Notes: generated by a model not told the origin, from the sequence alone. A stretch of DNA of 64,000 nt from Alligator mississippiensis (GCF_030867095.1 NC_081825.1:262952954-263016953); one strand, 5' to 3'. Shown: positions 23,010-35,018, counted from the first letter of the stretch. Program-made: numbers and translations.

Positions 23010-24190
23010 TACACCTAATGAGCATGACAGTGTCACACCCAGTTCTTATGAGCAAACTGAGTAGCTGTGATGTGGATTTTCTCACAGTAAGGTGGGTGAA
23101 AAACTGGCTTATGGGACACACCCAGAGAGTGGTGGTGGATGGGTCGGTTTCTCCCTGGAGGAATGTGGGCAGTGGTGTCCCCCAAGGCTCTGTCCTGGGA
23201 CCAGTACTGTTTAATATCTTCATCAGCAATTTGGATGAAGGTGTTGAATGCACCTTGTCCAAATTCACCAATGACACTAAACTATGAGGTATAGTAAACA
23301 CATCGGAGGGCAGGGAGCGAATTCAGGCAGATTTGGATAGACTGGGAAAATGGGTGGATCAGAATAGGATGCAATTTAACAAGGATAAATGCAAGGTGCT
23401 GCACCTGGGGAGAAAGAATCTCCAACACACCTATAGACTAGGGGGTACCATTATGAGTAACACAACAGTGGACAGAGATCTCAGAGTCCTGGTTGATGCA
23501 AAAATGAACACGAGTCACCAGTGCGAGGTAATAAGCAAAGCTAACTGCATTCTTTCTTGCATTAGTAGGTGCATCACAAGCAGGTCTAGGGAAGTGATAA
23601 TTCCCTCTCCGCAGCATTGGTGAGGCCGCAGATGGAGTACTGCATCCAGTTTTGGGCACCACACTTCAAGAGGGATGTGGATAACCTTGAGAGGGTTCAG
23701 AGGAGGGCTACTTGTATGGTTGAGGGCCTGCAGGTAAGACCCCATAGGGAGAGTGGTGGCATGTAGACAGACTGAGGGACCTGAATCTCTTCAGCCTCCG
23801 CAAGAGAAGGCTGAGAGGCAATCTTGTGGCTGCCTACAAACTCATCCGGGGGGAATGGGGGGGGGAGTGTCAGCAGGGAATAGGGGACACTCTGTTTACC
23901 AGAGCATCCCTTGGGGTTACCAGAGAAATAATGGCCACAAACTGAAGGAGAATAGATTTAGATTGGACATAAGGAAGAAATTTGTTACGGTGAGGGATGC
24001 CAAAATATGGAATGGGCTTCCAAGGGAGGTGGTGCTTTCCCCTAACTTTGGAGGTGTTCAAGAAGAGATTAGACAGGCATCTGGCTGGGGTTACTTAACC
24101 CCAGCACTCTTTCCTGCCTGAAGCAGGGGTTCAGACCCGATGATCTACCAAGTCCCCTCTGACCCTAGAAATCTATTAAATCTATGACAT
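23010..24190 (+). mobile_element. CR1 LINE, degraded 3' part
   Basis: Encodes CR1 RT motifs in broken frames: [60 protein letters not shown] and WNGLPREVVLSPNF, ending with the CR1 tail GATGATCTACCAAGTCCCCT and ATCTATTAAATCTATGA. FADD is altered to F-T-N-D. 5'-truncated, several frameshifts, older than the two long copies. Confidence 0.9.
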
Positions 24191-27100
24191 CATAGGCAGC
24201 AGAAGGCCGGGGCTAACAGGACTTAGCCCCACCAAAATTTTTGCGGCAGCTGGCAACAGCAGCAGCACCACAGGGCCGCCGTCCCACAGTGCCCAGTGCC
24301 ACTCGGCATGAAACTGCTCCTCTGCCACCACATACAGCACCAGCATGTGCCAGCCCCACAATGGTCCTGCAGGAAGGAGGAGTGGCAGGTCAGGTGGGGC
24401 TCAGCCCTCGTAAATAATATTTTCCCTCACCGCTTATGCATAACATCTCAGACCCATTCCAGCTGCCTTCCACCGTAACATGGAAAGATAGTAAATGAAG
24501 ACTATCAACATCAGCAGTCAATACTTCGTCTTCATCAAAATGCATCCACTCTGCCTCCATGGACAAAATACTGGGAAGCAATGTCTCCTTGAACTTGCAC
24601 TGAAGCAGATGGCCCTTCTATGTTAAAAGTTGAAGCTGGCTGTGAGCTGTATTTTGTAGAACATGATCATTACATTTAGGTCATCATTGATATAGGTGTA
24701 TCCCATTCTCCAATGGATCTCTTGGAAGTTCAGATTGCTGCTGTTTGTGTGGTTGGGAGAGGAGGAAAGAAATCAAAATTCAGAAATGAAGTGAACAAGA
24801 TCTTTGAAAGAAGAGCTATTTATTACAAAACTGAAGTCCATATTTTAGCTCTATTTTTCATTATTTCCTTTACAAAATTAATTCCTGGTTTAAGTGGACA
24901 CTCCCTCATTCATTTAGTACAGCACACACTTAGCAACCCTCACTGCTCTGCAACAGAAAAGAATTAGGAGAGTCAAATACACACACACACACGCACACGC
25001 AGTTAATATTAGCAGCATTAGTAAGAAAGGTTCAAACTACAGAAGGATGTTACAAAAGTACACATATCATCTTTGTACCTCTAAACTTCTACTCAGTTCT
25101 GCATAAAATCAGAGCCCAATCTATACCTTTAATGTAACATAAACCTGCCTGCCTCCCTATATTTTAAGGCCTAACACACACTAAATGGCAGTAGCAGTTC
25201 CAGCATCAATGTCTCTCCTCTCTTTCTCAGGCATCACTTGCGATTGTCAACAGCCCATGGCTCCCAAACATAACCGTATGAAGCATATTCAAGAAATGAA
25301 GAAACTCAGGGTCAAACATGCTGCCTGGCACTAAGTTCTCCACAGGAGACGGAACCAACTGAGTCCGTGTTTCCTGATTTTCAAGGCTCCCAGAAGGGGC
25401 TGAGCATGCTGTGGAAGCAGTATGCTTGTCTCTTATCTCTTCCTCACCAGGCAGAAAGAATGAACTTCCTGAAACTTTAACACTCTTCATCTCCCAAACT
25501 CCCCCCAACATGACACACCTCTGGTCAATTAAATATTGGACACACTCTGAAAGAGGAAGTTCTATCCAGATCTTCCAGTTGGTGGAGATACAAGTATATC
25601 ATAGATTACATGCTCAGGACTTCAGCATGGACATTAGAGGAGAAAAGGAGTGTTCTAGCAGTACCCATAACTTGTTCATGTATATGCTGCTGATTATTGC
25701 ATCCAGAGTCTGAGCCACTAGACTCCACAATATTTCTGAGCTATAAATAGACATAGTTAAGAAGAATAAATATGAACCCATCTGTTAGCTTCTCTGAAAT
25801 ACTTTGGACAAGAGTCCCAAAGGCCTAGACAAGAAAGACAGTCTCTTCTATGCGATGATACAAGTTTCACCCTTTGAACTCTGATAATGCTCTTAAAAAT
25901 CCATTTTTACAGACTTCCAAGAGAAGGAGTACTGCCTTTGCCAAGAGTGTCTGTGACAGGCATTCATTCTCTCAGGAGAATGTAAAGTGGGCATGGCAGC
26001 CCAGCCCATGCTGGGGGCAGGCTTAGCTTAATGACTGAAGCAGCAGTATAGAAAGGAGTCCAGTACTGCAGAAAGTGAAGAGAATGGGAAGGGATATAAA
26101 AAGCTGGATCCTATTCATTCATTCATTTTGTGCATCAATATAAATTCAAGTTAAGACTTCAAAAAAAAAAACAAACAACCAACCTGCTGTGGACCAGACT
26201 GATCTTGGCTTCCCTATTAGCGCATCTCTGGACTGGGCTAGTGATCAGCACTGTGTCGTGTACCTATTAGCTACTCTCTTGAGTGTGAGCTTTCCATGGG
26301 AAAAAAGCTGTCCCTGAAAAGGTGTTTTCATTCAAATACTTATCAAGACTGTAGCCCTATCCCACAAATATGAGTTCCTGGCTCTGTGAAATTAATCCAG
26401 GTACTCTTGCAGGGGGAGACATGCATACACAGCAGTGAATTCCAACAGAAACCTCAGGTGGATGGGTGGAATGCCTAAGCTATGTTGAATGTGTTTAATG
26501 TGAGCCTTTCTACATATCTTCCAAAGACAGAAGAGGCACAAGCACAGGTTTATGATGTAAAGAACAGGAAAGAGCAGGAACAGGAATTTCAAAGCCTGCA
26601 GATTTCAACAACAGAGCCCAGCCTGGCAAACTCTGAAGAGAACAGTTACTCCAGACAGCAGCATATGCAGCCTGAGAAACCAATAAGAACTAGGCTTCCA
26701 CATGACTGGGTAAAGAGTCCTCAAGATGAGCCTGAATTTATTCCAGAGACGGGAGTCCTAGAACAAAGTAGTGTCCATCAAGGCACTTCAGCCCAGACCC
26801 CAAAAAGAAAGCTTAGAGATGGTCTTTGAGAGACCTCCAGTCCAAATGGAAGCACTACAGTCACAGCTCCCTCTAGCAGTACTGTACACCCTGCTTCACA
26901 TCCTGCACAGCTCTGGGAGGAATGTCTATGTTGACTGCAAGAGGAAGACAAATCACTCCATTTTGCAGGTCCCATGCTTGCTTTAGGCTCAGCAATGGCC
27001 TCAGTTTTCCAACAGACAAATATTTAGAGTCAGATCCTCTGCTGAGGTAAATCAGCATTTCTCTATTGAAGACTATCAAGTTCCTTCAGTTTACATTTGA

Positions 27101-29040
27101 CCTTCCAGCCCAGAGGCTGCTTCCTAGACTTACACCCATTTAAAGGTTGGATGCTGCAGGGAATCTTTGTATTTGTATATAGTCCCTTTAATATCCTAGC
27201 TCAAAGGGTAAAAGAATCCAGTGTGGGGCTGACTGACGCTATAAGATATGTAGATTTTTTTCAGAGCATAGTTCATGCTGCACGGGGTACAAAAGGGCCA
27301 AGAAGTGACTTAACTTTTGTGCTGGAGTTAGATTCCCAGTGCAAGCCATGCAAACTGCTGGCATCAAAAACAAATAGTCCCTTGTCTGTATTGGATCTGG
27401 AGCATAGAAGCTAGCAGGGAAAATAAGTTAGGCACAGTTTTTTGCTATCAAACAATCCCAAGCTGAGCCATAACTCCAAGAAAATCTCTCACTGCTGCAA
27501 GAGAAACAGAAGTCATTATCAAGGAACAAAGCAGGACCAATTTTTCACTATTCCTGAAGTTTTACCCCTCCACATCTGCTGGAGTAACAAAGATTCCTAA
27601 AACATCATCTAGCTAAAATGTGTAAACTACCTTTGGGACTTTATCTATAAAGATACCCACCATTCCTTGTTTCTCAATAGCCAGGTGCTAGTTTGCTGCC
27701 ATCGGTGTCTAAATCAACACTAAGTCATCACTGCTGGGAGTGCCTCGCATCAATCCCCTCCTTCTGTGAGCCCTTGAAGGCACTGCAGACCCTATAGCAA
27801 TGGGATCCCCCCAGAGAAAATACATATTCACAATATCAGAAATGCCATCACTAAAGGTGTAAGATGCCCCATCATGTTACCACAAATGCAGCAATGCAAC
27901 ACCTGCCTATCATATTGCCACAAGCTGACAATCCACAGCTGTTCTTTTAGCTCCCATCAGAACCTGGGGAACCTTTCAACCCTCTCCTTTGTCCTTTCCT
28001 ACACATCACTTTTATGCAGCCCTGCTTTGGCCAGAGGGCAGCACTTCCTACCACTGCAAATAAAAAGGGATCAATAAACCCAATATCTAATTAATGTAAT
28101 GACCCCCTACCAGGAACTATCAGCAAGGGGTTAACTCAAAAAACATCAATTCTATATCAGTGGAGCTGGTAGCAGTAGTAGGCTCTTACAAAGAAAGGTA
28201 AGTCAACCTCTAGAGGGGGATGTGACACTCTAAGCTATCCTGTTACAATACCAAGCAACTGCTTAACAGAACACGTCTTCATTTCCTTTGTTAAAGGGAA
28301 ATGACAGCAAGTCTGAACTGAGCCTCAGCCTAGTATGCAGCACAACATCTAGCCAGCTTTGCAGATACCACATTCATTAAGATGATGCCTTTGCCTCTCC
28401 GCATAAAGCACAGTTGCTAACAGTGAAGCTGCTGGGATCAAAGGACAAATGTGAGCTGCTGGCAAGGTTTCTAGCTTATCATTCAGTTTCAAGGGGACAG
28501 GTCCTTACATCATAGAACCCAGGGCAGGAAATAAAAAAACATGCTGTTTCCACTGTAATTAGCTTTGGAGCTTCTAAGCAACTTGAGCCTGATTTGTAAA
28601 GTGCTGAGGTAGAACAGTCTGGCTTGTAGCAGAGGCTTTCCAGGTAACTACCCAGCTACTACAATCAATGGTTACAGGGGTCCAGAAAGAAAAGTAATAT
28701 CATGGGATAAGCAATCTTTACCTCCTCTGTCTGTAAAATGGCCTGGGAAATAGACAAGGCACAATGGCTGACACTTTGATCTGATGCTGAACCTGCCAGG
28801 CACAGTGAAATGGAAAGCGCCAGGGCAAAGTGATATTCAGATATTTGCTGATATTTACATAAACCTTTTTAAAAAAATCCACTGCTATAATGTTAAAAAT
28901 GAAAAGATCTTTAGTGTGTCTGAGCATTGTGCATTCTAGAGTCAGTTCTTTCCTGCACTCAAGTAATTCTCATGAGCAAAGACAGACAGACACATATACG
29001 TACAACCTCTAGCATATACAAATACAAGAATCTTTCAACT
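24190..29040. other. Intergenic DNA between the CR1 copy and POMT2, no gene assigned
   Basis: About 4.8 kb with little recognisable repeat. Coding-looking stretches occur at 26482-26829 (plus, 115 codons) and at 25448-25546 / 24535-24617 (minus, with fitting splice sites). I cannot match them to any family, and they may be chance. A short CA tract lies near 24978 and an A-run near 26160. Confidence 0.45.
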
Positions 29041-29323
29041 CACTCTGATGTGACTGCAGGACAGGACACAGTTGTTTGAACGTAAAGAGTTCTGCATTGC
29101 CCAAATGACCCAGGTTTTAAAGCAGCAGATGTTCCACTTCCATTATTCAGAGCACCCTGTTTGTGATATCCCAACCCTGCCAAGACAATCTGTGCAAACC
29201 AACACTGACACATTGGGTCACTGAGGGAAGCAGGTTCCTCCAAGTTCTCCAGAGTGGACATTTTGCAGCCACTTGCCTCTAAGTGTCCCTGAATCAGCAT
29301 AACATTTAGCAATTCTTGCATTT

Positions 29324-29329
29324 TTTATT
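29324..29329 (-). terminator. POMT2: Possible POMT2 polyadenylation signal
   Basis: AATAAA on the gene strand, only 29 nt after the POMT2 stop codon. If used, the 3'UTR would be about 50 nt. A more distal signal cannot be ruled out. Confidence 0.4.
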
Positions 29330-29358
29330 CCCTTGTTCCAGGTTGCTTCTTGATGGGT

Positions 29359-29464
29359 CTAGAATTCCCATGATTCCAACCACCTCAGCCCTGCCATTGG
29401 GCTGTTGGGATCTGAGGCCATGGGTCCTACCATCCCATAGGACAATGGATGGAAGAGGTAGAAG
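29359..29464 (-). CDS. POMT2: POMT2 last coding exon
   Basis: Final coding exon, acceptor TTTTCACAG|C. It completes a Ser codon and encodes [18 protein letters not shown] and [14 protein letters not shown] before TAG (29361-29359). This matches the C-terminal end of vertebrate POMT2, which has the same last residues except for small changes. It follows the last membrane segment in the preceding exon. Phase (one base carried over) fits the AG donor at 30165. Confidence 0.95.
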
Positions 29465-29811
29465 CTGTGAAAAGAACCCAGACAAATCTGTCAGTCTGAT
29501 TAAGTGCAAAATGTTCAGTCCTAGGTGACAGCAATAGCTGAGTCTGAATAAAGGACAAACAGGTGCTTTCAAACGGGGCTGCTCTAAACTCCACTTAGGA
29601 TCCTCTCACTGTTTCTCAGCAAAATTAGTACACACAGGTATATAACTTAAAACTAACACACCTCTTTCTTGGGAAAAACAATTCAGGAGCAGGGCAGGGT
29701 AATGAAACTTACAGAAACATTTATTTAACCTACATTTAAAGTACAGCATACAGTCTGGCACCATTTGGGGTGGTGACCAGAGTGTGTATCTACTAAACTG
29801 AGAGGATAAAG

Positions 29812-29980
29812 CAGGGGTGGGCAAAATGCGGCCCCCCAAGACATTCTATCTGGCCTGCGGGGTCCCTAAAAAATTTCGAAAATTAATATTTATCTGCCCC
29901 TGGCTGCCTGTCATGCGGCTCTCGATGGCTTGCCAAAACTCAGTAAGTGGCCTTTCGCCCAAAATAATTGCCCACCCCCG
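29812..29980. mobile_element. Short hAT-type MITE in POMT2 last intron
   Basis: 169 bp with ends CAGGGGTGGGCAAAAT and ATTGCCCACCCCCG, a 13-14-bp imperfect inverted repeat. Flanking octamers GGATAAAG and AGATAAAG match 7 of 8, fitting a hAT target duplication. No coding capacity. Confidence 0.85.
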
Positions 29981-30164
29981 AGATAAAGGGAGACTACCTT
30001 GATACAAGGGTGTGGATCCATCAAGCTCTAGGGTTAAAGAAAGAGACTCTCTATTATGAATTCACAGAAGGGATGAGAGGCTAAATGATTAAAATGACAC
30101 TACGCCAAGTAGCCAAAGGTTCCTCTGAGACAATGGCTGCTTTATATGCAGAACTGGCTCTCAC

Positions 30165-30279
30165 CTGTAGACAATGAGCAGCACCAGCGTCAGCACCCCA
30201 CATGTATACACCCTCCGAGCCATGGTGCTGGACAGTAAGTGCCCAGTGCAGAATTTCAGTAGTGTATCCCAAGTAATTC
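30165..30279 (-). CDS. POMT2: POMT2 exon, C-terminal membrane region
   Basis: 115-bp exon, acceptor CTCCTAG|, donor AG|GTGAGA. Encodes (G)ITWDTLLKFC, then TMARRVYTCGVLTLVLLIVY, the last strongly hydrophobic segment of the C-terminal four-helix PMT domain. Starting and ending phases fit both neighbours. Confidence 0.95.
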
Positions 30280-31109
30280 CTAGGAGAAGGAAAAAAACCT
30301 CAAAACTCATAGGTAGAGGCATTATACAGAAAGCCAGGGAACAGACATGTAGGCAGAGAGAGTTGCATGCAGGCACTGAAAAATCATGCTTACTATATTC
30401 AGTCATGATACAATACTAATAAAGAGCTAATAAGATCAAAGGACAAATCTATTCTTAAAGACAAATATCTCGTAAACCCTCAGCACTGGATGTGCAGGTT
30501 TTTCTCCCCTGGTTTTCCTAATCTTCTCATTGGAATAAATGTGTTATATTAGTCCTGACAGGTAGTGGTAGAAAAGCTCAAAATTACATAAATCCAAATT
30601 ACCATCTTTTTTCTTCTCTCCTCCATTTCAAGTGCAACATGATTTTAGTAGCTGAAGGCTCATGTACTACGAGGTAAGAGATTAATGCTTTATAACATTT
30701 GAGAACAAGAGTTTCCAGTTTACAAAGGCATTAAGCTTTCTTCTTTAGCAATTCTCAAGACTCTGGCTGCCAAAATCATGTTGGAAGTAAACTGGAATTA
30801 ACAGTAGTATTTAGCATATATTTTATGGTAATACTTAGGGAAGCACAGAAGATGTCAAGTCCCCACTGTACTAAGTGCTGTACAGACACAGAGTAAGAGA
30901 CCAGTCCAACCCTGAAGAGCCCAGAATCTAAACAGACAACACAGACAAAGTGTAGGTGATAGAGTCAAGAAGTGAAATGACTTGCCCAAGGTCATACAAG
31001 AGGACAATGTAACACATGGAACAGAAGACATCTCCAAAATCCCAGTCAAATTTTCTATTGACTAGATAACAAAGCCTCTCCAAAGGCAAATCAAGATGCC
31101 TAGGGGTTT

Positions 31110-31340
31110 AAATTTCAACATGAGAGATGTAAGTTAGATATTAGGAAGAACCTTTGAATGACAAGGAACAGATGACTGTGACAGATTCCCTACAGAAATT
31201 GTAGGATCTCCATCACTGTTAGTTTAAGTGCAGGTTAAACAATTTTTCTTCTCAGGTGTTTTAGATGGGGATGATCCTGCCGTGAGCAGTGTTGGACTAG
31301 ACCTCCTACAGTCCCTTCTAACCTTACTTTTATATAACAC
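31110..31340 (+). mobile_element. CR1 3' fragment, old, antisense in POMT2 intron
   Basis: Shows the eroded CR1 end: AGTTAGATATTAGGAAGAAC, then CTAGACCTCCTACAGTCCCT and TCTAACCTTAC. Very short and diverged. Confidence 0.7.
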
Positions 31341-31527
31341 CAACATAATGACACAACCATAAGGTACAATGTTTCAGGCTGCTAGGGTAAAAAACCACTT
31401 TGAACCAGTCAATATTTTAATAATTTTTAAACCAGTTATTTGAAAGGGGAAAAAATTGATCTCTTTGAGCTATGTCACTTTAAAAAATCTCTGACTGAAC
31501 TTCTCTTCCTTTCCTGGCAGTACTTAC

Positions 31528-31668
31528 CTGTCAACATGCTGGAGAAAAGCATTGCAGGAAAGTAATGATGAAAGTAAAGGACTCTGCCCATCATGTAGAA
31601 AGGGAGGTAATGAAGGAGCCAACCCAGCATAATCTGCCCTCCACCTCGCAATAAGACTTGGAAGAGTT
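31528..31668 (-). CDS. POMT2: POMT2 exon, HYLPF / [11 protein letters not shown] segment
   Basis: 141-bp exon, acceptor TGTTCCAG|, donor G|GTAAGT. Encodes [16 protein letters not shown], then [19 protein letters not shown] and [11 protein letters not shown]. This is the best conserved block of the PMT C-terminal membrane domain, two transmembrane helices joined by the [11 protein letters not shown] signature of the GT39 family. It identifies the gene as POMT2 rather than POMT1 by overall match to vertebrate POMT2. Confidence 0.97.
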
Positions 31669-32029
31669 CTGGAACACAAACACACACAGACATCCTTCAC
31701 TAGAGGAACTTCACAATTACAGTTCTACTTTGCATACTCTGTATCTTCTAACAGTCAGAATATGAACAGTGCTAGGAGTGGCAAGAACAATCTAAGCAAA
31801 AGGCTGTCTTCTTGCTTGGCATCAGTTCCAAGGCTCTCCACACCTTCCCACCTAGAATACCCATGCAAAATCTTAAAACACCACCAATTCTCTGACGCAT
31901 AAAGCTCATAGTCTTGAAGGATATATTGGGGACCTTAGAAGACCTGCTCATAGATCTGGCTGGTCTATCAACCTGCAGATCAGTAAGGAACAAGTCTGCA
32001 GTGGCTCAGGACATCAGTCTAGATCAATG

Positions 32030-32215
32030 GTGCCCAACTCATCTGGCCCCATGGGACAGATGAGTGAAACAAGGTCAGTCTACAGCCCCAATCCAGTGCA
32101 CAGGGTTAGTCTGAGAGCCCAATCTGGCATGCAGAGCCACACCATCTCACCCACAGGGCTCTCCATGGGTCCAGAAATTTGGTGGCGAGACAAGTGGTAG
32201 ATATATCTTCATCAC
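32030..32215. repeat. GC-rich interspersed repeat fragment
   Basis: Starts ATGGTGCCCAACTCATCTGG with CCAATCCAGTGCACAGGGTT-like words. Similar wording occurs near 8640 and 37965. Likely a fragment of a hAT-type element, but no clear ends. Confidence 0.4.
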
Positions 32216-32847
32216 CCCTGGCCTATATGAAACTTCACTCTCCAATCTCTCTTACATACAATCTGCCAGGCCCACAATAGGTGAGCTTGGCACTCTACTA
32301 CGAAGGAAACAGAACAAACAACAGAACATCATTGCACCACCTTGGCTGACAGTGGGAGAGACCATAGATACCAACTTGCCCTGGCACATTTCCTGAACCC
32401 TACATGTGAAAATCGATTTTCAGTATCTATAGTAGTAATACTCAAATACAAGTGACAGTCATTATTAATATCCTTAACATCAGCTTCATCAAGCCACTGC
32501 CTAAATAGGACTGTGGTCTGGTGTTTAGAACACAGGAAAGGGATTAGACGACCTAAATTTGGTTTCCAATAAACTCACTGTGCGACCTTAGTTAAAATAA
32601 TTTTGAGTCTGGATCCCTCTCCCCTGAACCTTTTCTATAGGCAAACCTTGGCTTATGTCACCAAGCTGCTGTAAGATTTGATCTCTAAGGCTCTGTGAAG
32701 GGCTCTGCAACCTACACAGAGAAGGCAGCAGGGAAGACAAAGAGCTATTAATATCCACTTACTAGTTTTGATTCTATCAGCTCCCTACTAGGCACCAGCT
32801 AGTGTGCTTCATTTTAACAGGGATGCATAATATTAAATACAGCATGT

Positions 32848-33140
32848 GTCACAGAATCATAAAGCGAGATGGATTCAATTGAACCATCTCCCCTGGGTCA
32901 AATTGATCCCCTTCCCTTGCAGCCAATATAGGACTGCTCCCTACAATGTTTTTGCTACACTGCTGTACAGTTCATTTTCAAATTACTTGAAGGATGGAGT
33001 TTCTAACACTTCCCTAGGGAGACTGTTCTGTAGTCTCCTGTATCTCCATGTCAGGGAGGTTTCCCTGATATTTAGCTTAAATGTACCTGCTTTTAATTTC
33101 ATCCCATCTTTCTATTTACATCCCCATGCATCACTATGAA
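32848..33140 (-). mobile_element. Old CR1 3' fragment in POMT2 intron
   Basis: Begins with the inverted CR1 tail CACAGAATCATAAAGCGAG and contains inverted CR1 C-terminal motifs such as CTTCCCTAGGGAGACTGTTC. It is in the same orientation as POMT2. Heavily mutated. Confidence 0.7.
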
Positions 33141-33523
33141 GAATTATTTAAATGAAGACACAATTCTTTCTAAAAAACACACTTGAGCTCACCACAAGAT
33201 GCTGAACTGGATGCAATCATTGAATTAAATACATGGCCTCAAGAGGTCAAACCTCAGGTTCAGAATGGTCCTCTCTAGCTTGCAAAAATGAGTCTCTCTC
33301 TTTTTCTTAACATTTACCTCATTCCAGTAGTAAGCTTTAGTACTTCTACAACCATATGTATTTTAAATATTTATACAGGTTCTACTTGAACATATACTGT
33401 TCAATTGCTGAGACCTGTGATACAGTAGATACATGTTCCATGATATAAGGGATATGAGGAGCTTTCCTGTATCATGAACATATAAATGTACAAATGCAGT
33501 AGGTGTGGGAGAGTTGGCCTCAC

Positions 33524-33629
33524 CTCTGTGTTCAGTCATTTGCTGAACTCCCCTCTTCATGGCCACAGCGGTGGAAGTTGTCATTAGGAAGTACACTCCG
33601 ATTGTGACTAGATTCAGCCACCAGACTAC
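33524..33629 (-). CDS. POMT2: POMT2 exon, VVWWLNL segment
   Basis: 106-bp exon, acceptor TCCCATCCAG|, donor G|GTGAGG. Encodes VVWWLNLVTIGVYFLMTTST then AVAMKRGVQQMTEHR, the first helix of the C-terminal membrane domain plus a short loop. Its acceptor lies only about 22 bp after the end of a CR1 copy. Confidence 0.95.
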
Positions 33630-33651
33630 CTGGATGGGAAAGACAGATGTT

Positions 33652-34466
33652 TCATAGTTAGTAGGGTCAGAAGGGACCTAAGCAGGTCATCAAGTCCAAC
33701 CCCCTGCCATGGGCAGGAAAGAATGCTGGGGTCAAACAACCCCGGCTAGGTGATTGTCTAGCCTCCTTTTGAAGATCCCCAGGGTAGGGGAGAGCACCAC
33801 TTCCCTAGGAAGTTGGTTCCAGCTCCTGGCCGCCCTGACTGTGAAGTAGTGCCTCCTGATGTCTAGCCTGAACCTACTGTCAGTCAGCTTATGGCCATTA
33901 TTCCTTGTAACTCCCGGTAGTGCTCGGGGGAACAGGGACCCTCCCATTGCCTGCTGGTCCCCCTTGGCAAGTTTGTAGGTAGCCACCAGATCCCCTCTCA
34001 GCCTTCTTTTGTGGAGGCTGAACAGGTTCAGGTCCCGTAGTCTCTCCTCATAGGGCATGATCAGGGGGCAGCAGGGTAGGCGAGTGGCCCTCCTCTGGAC
34101 CCTCTCAATGCTATCCACATCCCTCCTGAAGTGCAGCGCCCGGAACTGGATTCTGTACTCCAACTGCAGCCTGACCAATGTTGCATAGAGGGGGAGGATC
34201 ACCTGCTTGTGATGCATCTATGGATGCATGACAAGGTGTGGTTAGCCTTCCTAACTGCATCCCCACATTGGTGGCCCAAGTTCATTTTGGAATCAATAGT
34301 GACTCCAAGATCCTTTTCTGCCTCTGTGCTGACAAGAAGGGAGTTCCCTAGCCTGTAGGTCTGCTGCTGGTTCTTCCTCCCCAGGTGCAGCACCTTGCAC
34401 TTATCCGTACTGAAACCCATCCTATTCTCATCTGCCCACCTCTGTAACCAGTCCAGATCTAGTTGT
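33652..34466 (-). mobile_element. CR1 LINE 3' copy abutting a POMT2 splice acceptor
   Basis: 815-bp, 5'-truncated CR1 in POMT2 sense orientation. It encodes DKCKVLHLGRKNQQQTYRLG, LVRLQLEYRIQFRALHFRRD, FRLDIRRHYFTV and WNQLPREVVLSPTLGIF. Its 3' tail (GGTCCCTTCTGACCCTACTA) ends close to the acceptor of the next POMT2 exon and makes up most of the 1026-bp intron. Confidence 0.9.
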
Positions 34467-34655
34467 AAAGATGTCTGGGTTCTTAGGAAGACTTTGAAGT
34501 GGTAGTAAGTGCATAAGACATGACAAGAAAGTGCTAAATGAAACTACACAACAGGAGTAGAAAGGAGAAAGAGCAGGAGGCCTGTCTTTAGAAAAGAGAG
34601 AACTTAATATTTGTGAAAGGCACTTCCTTTGTTTTGCAAAAATGCCCCAACTTAC

Positions 34656-34715
34656 CGGGTTTCCCAGCAAATAAACCCGATAATCTGTCTCATTGATGCC
34701 AGAAAAACGCAGGCC
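34656..34715 (-). CDS. POMT2: POMT2 exon, GLRFSG segment
   Basis: 60-bp exon, acceptor CTCTTTAG|, donor CCG|GTAAGT, phase 0 at both ends. Encodes [20 protein letters not shown]. Contains a potential N-glycosylation site (NET). Matches the loop just before the C-terminal membrane helices of POMT2. Confidence 0.96.
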
Positions 34716-34946
34716 CTAAAGAGAAAGAGATCAGAAGATGAGGAAAGATTAGGTCATCTGTTGAGCCTGTATCTATCTTCATCCTTATGCAGATAGGATT
34801 CTTCTCAGCCTTGTCACTTTCCCATGTCCAAATTATTTGAACTCTGCCCAAAATAAAGTCCACAACATCTTCATTTTAATAAAAAGACACTCTACCGCAA
34901 TCTAAAGCATTTTCAACCAGACAGAAAGGTGGGTTTATCAACATAC

Positions 34947-35018
34947 CTGGTAATTGATGGGCCAGTGCCACGGTTTGGATGTGACTTCATTCTCCTTTGG
35001 TTTCAGGCCACTGTTACC
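34947..35018 (-). CDS. POMT2: POMT2 exon, GNSGLKPKENE segment
   Basis: 72-bp exon, acceptor TTCCCATAG|, donor CAG|GTATGT, phase 0. Encodes GNSGLKPKENEVTSKPWHWP then INYQ. The SKPWHWPINYQGLRFSG junction with the next exon is the conserved PMT signature after the MIR domains. Confidence 0.96.
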
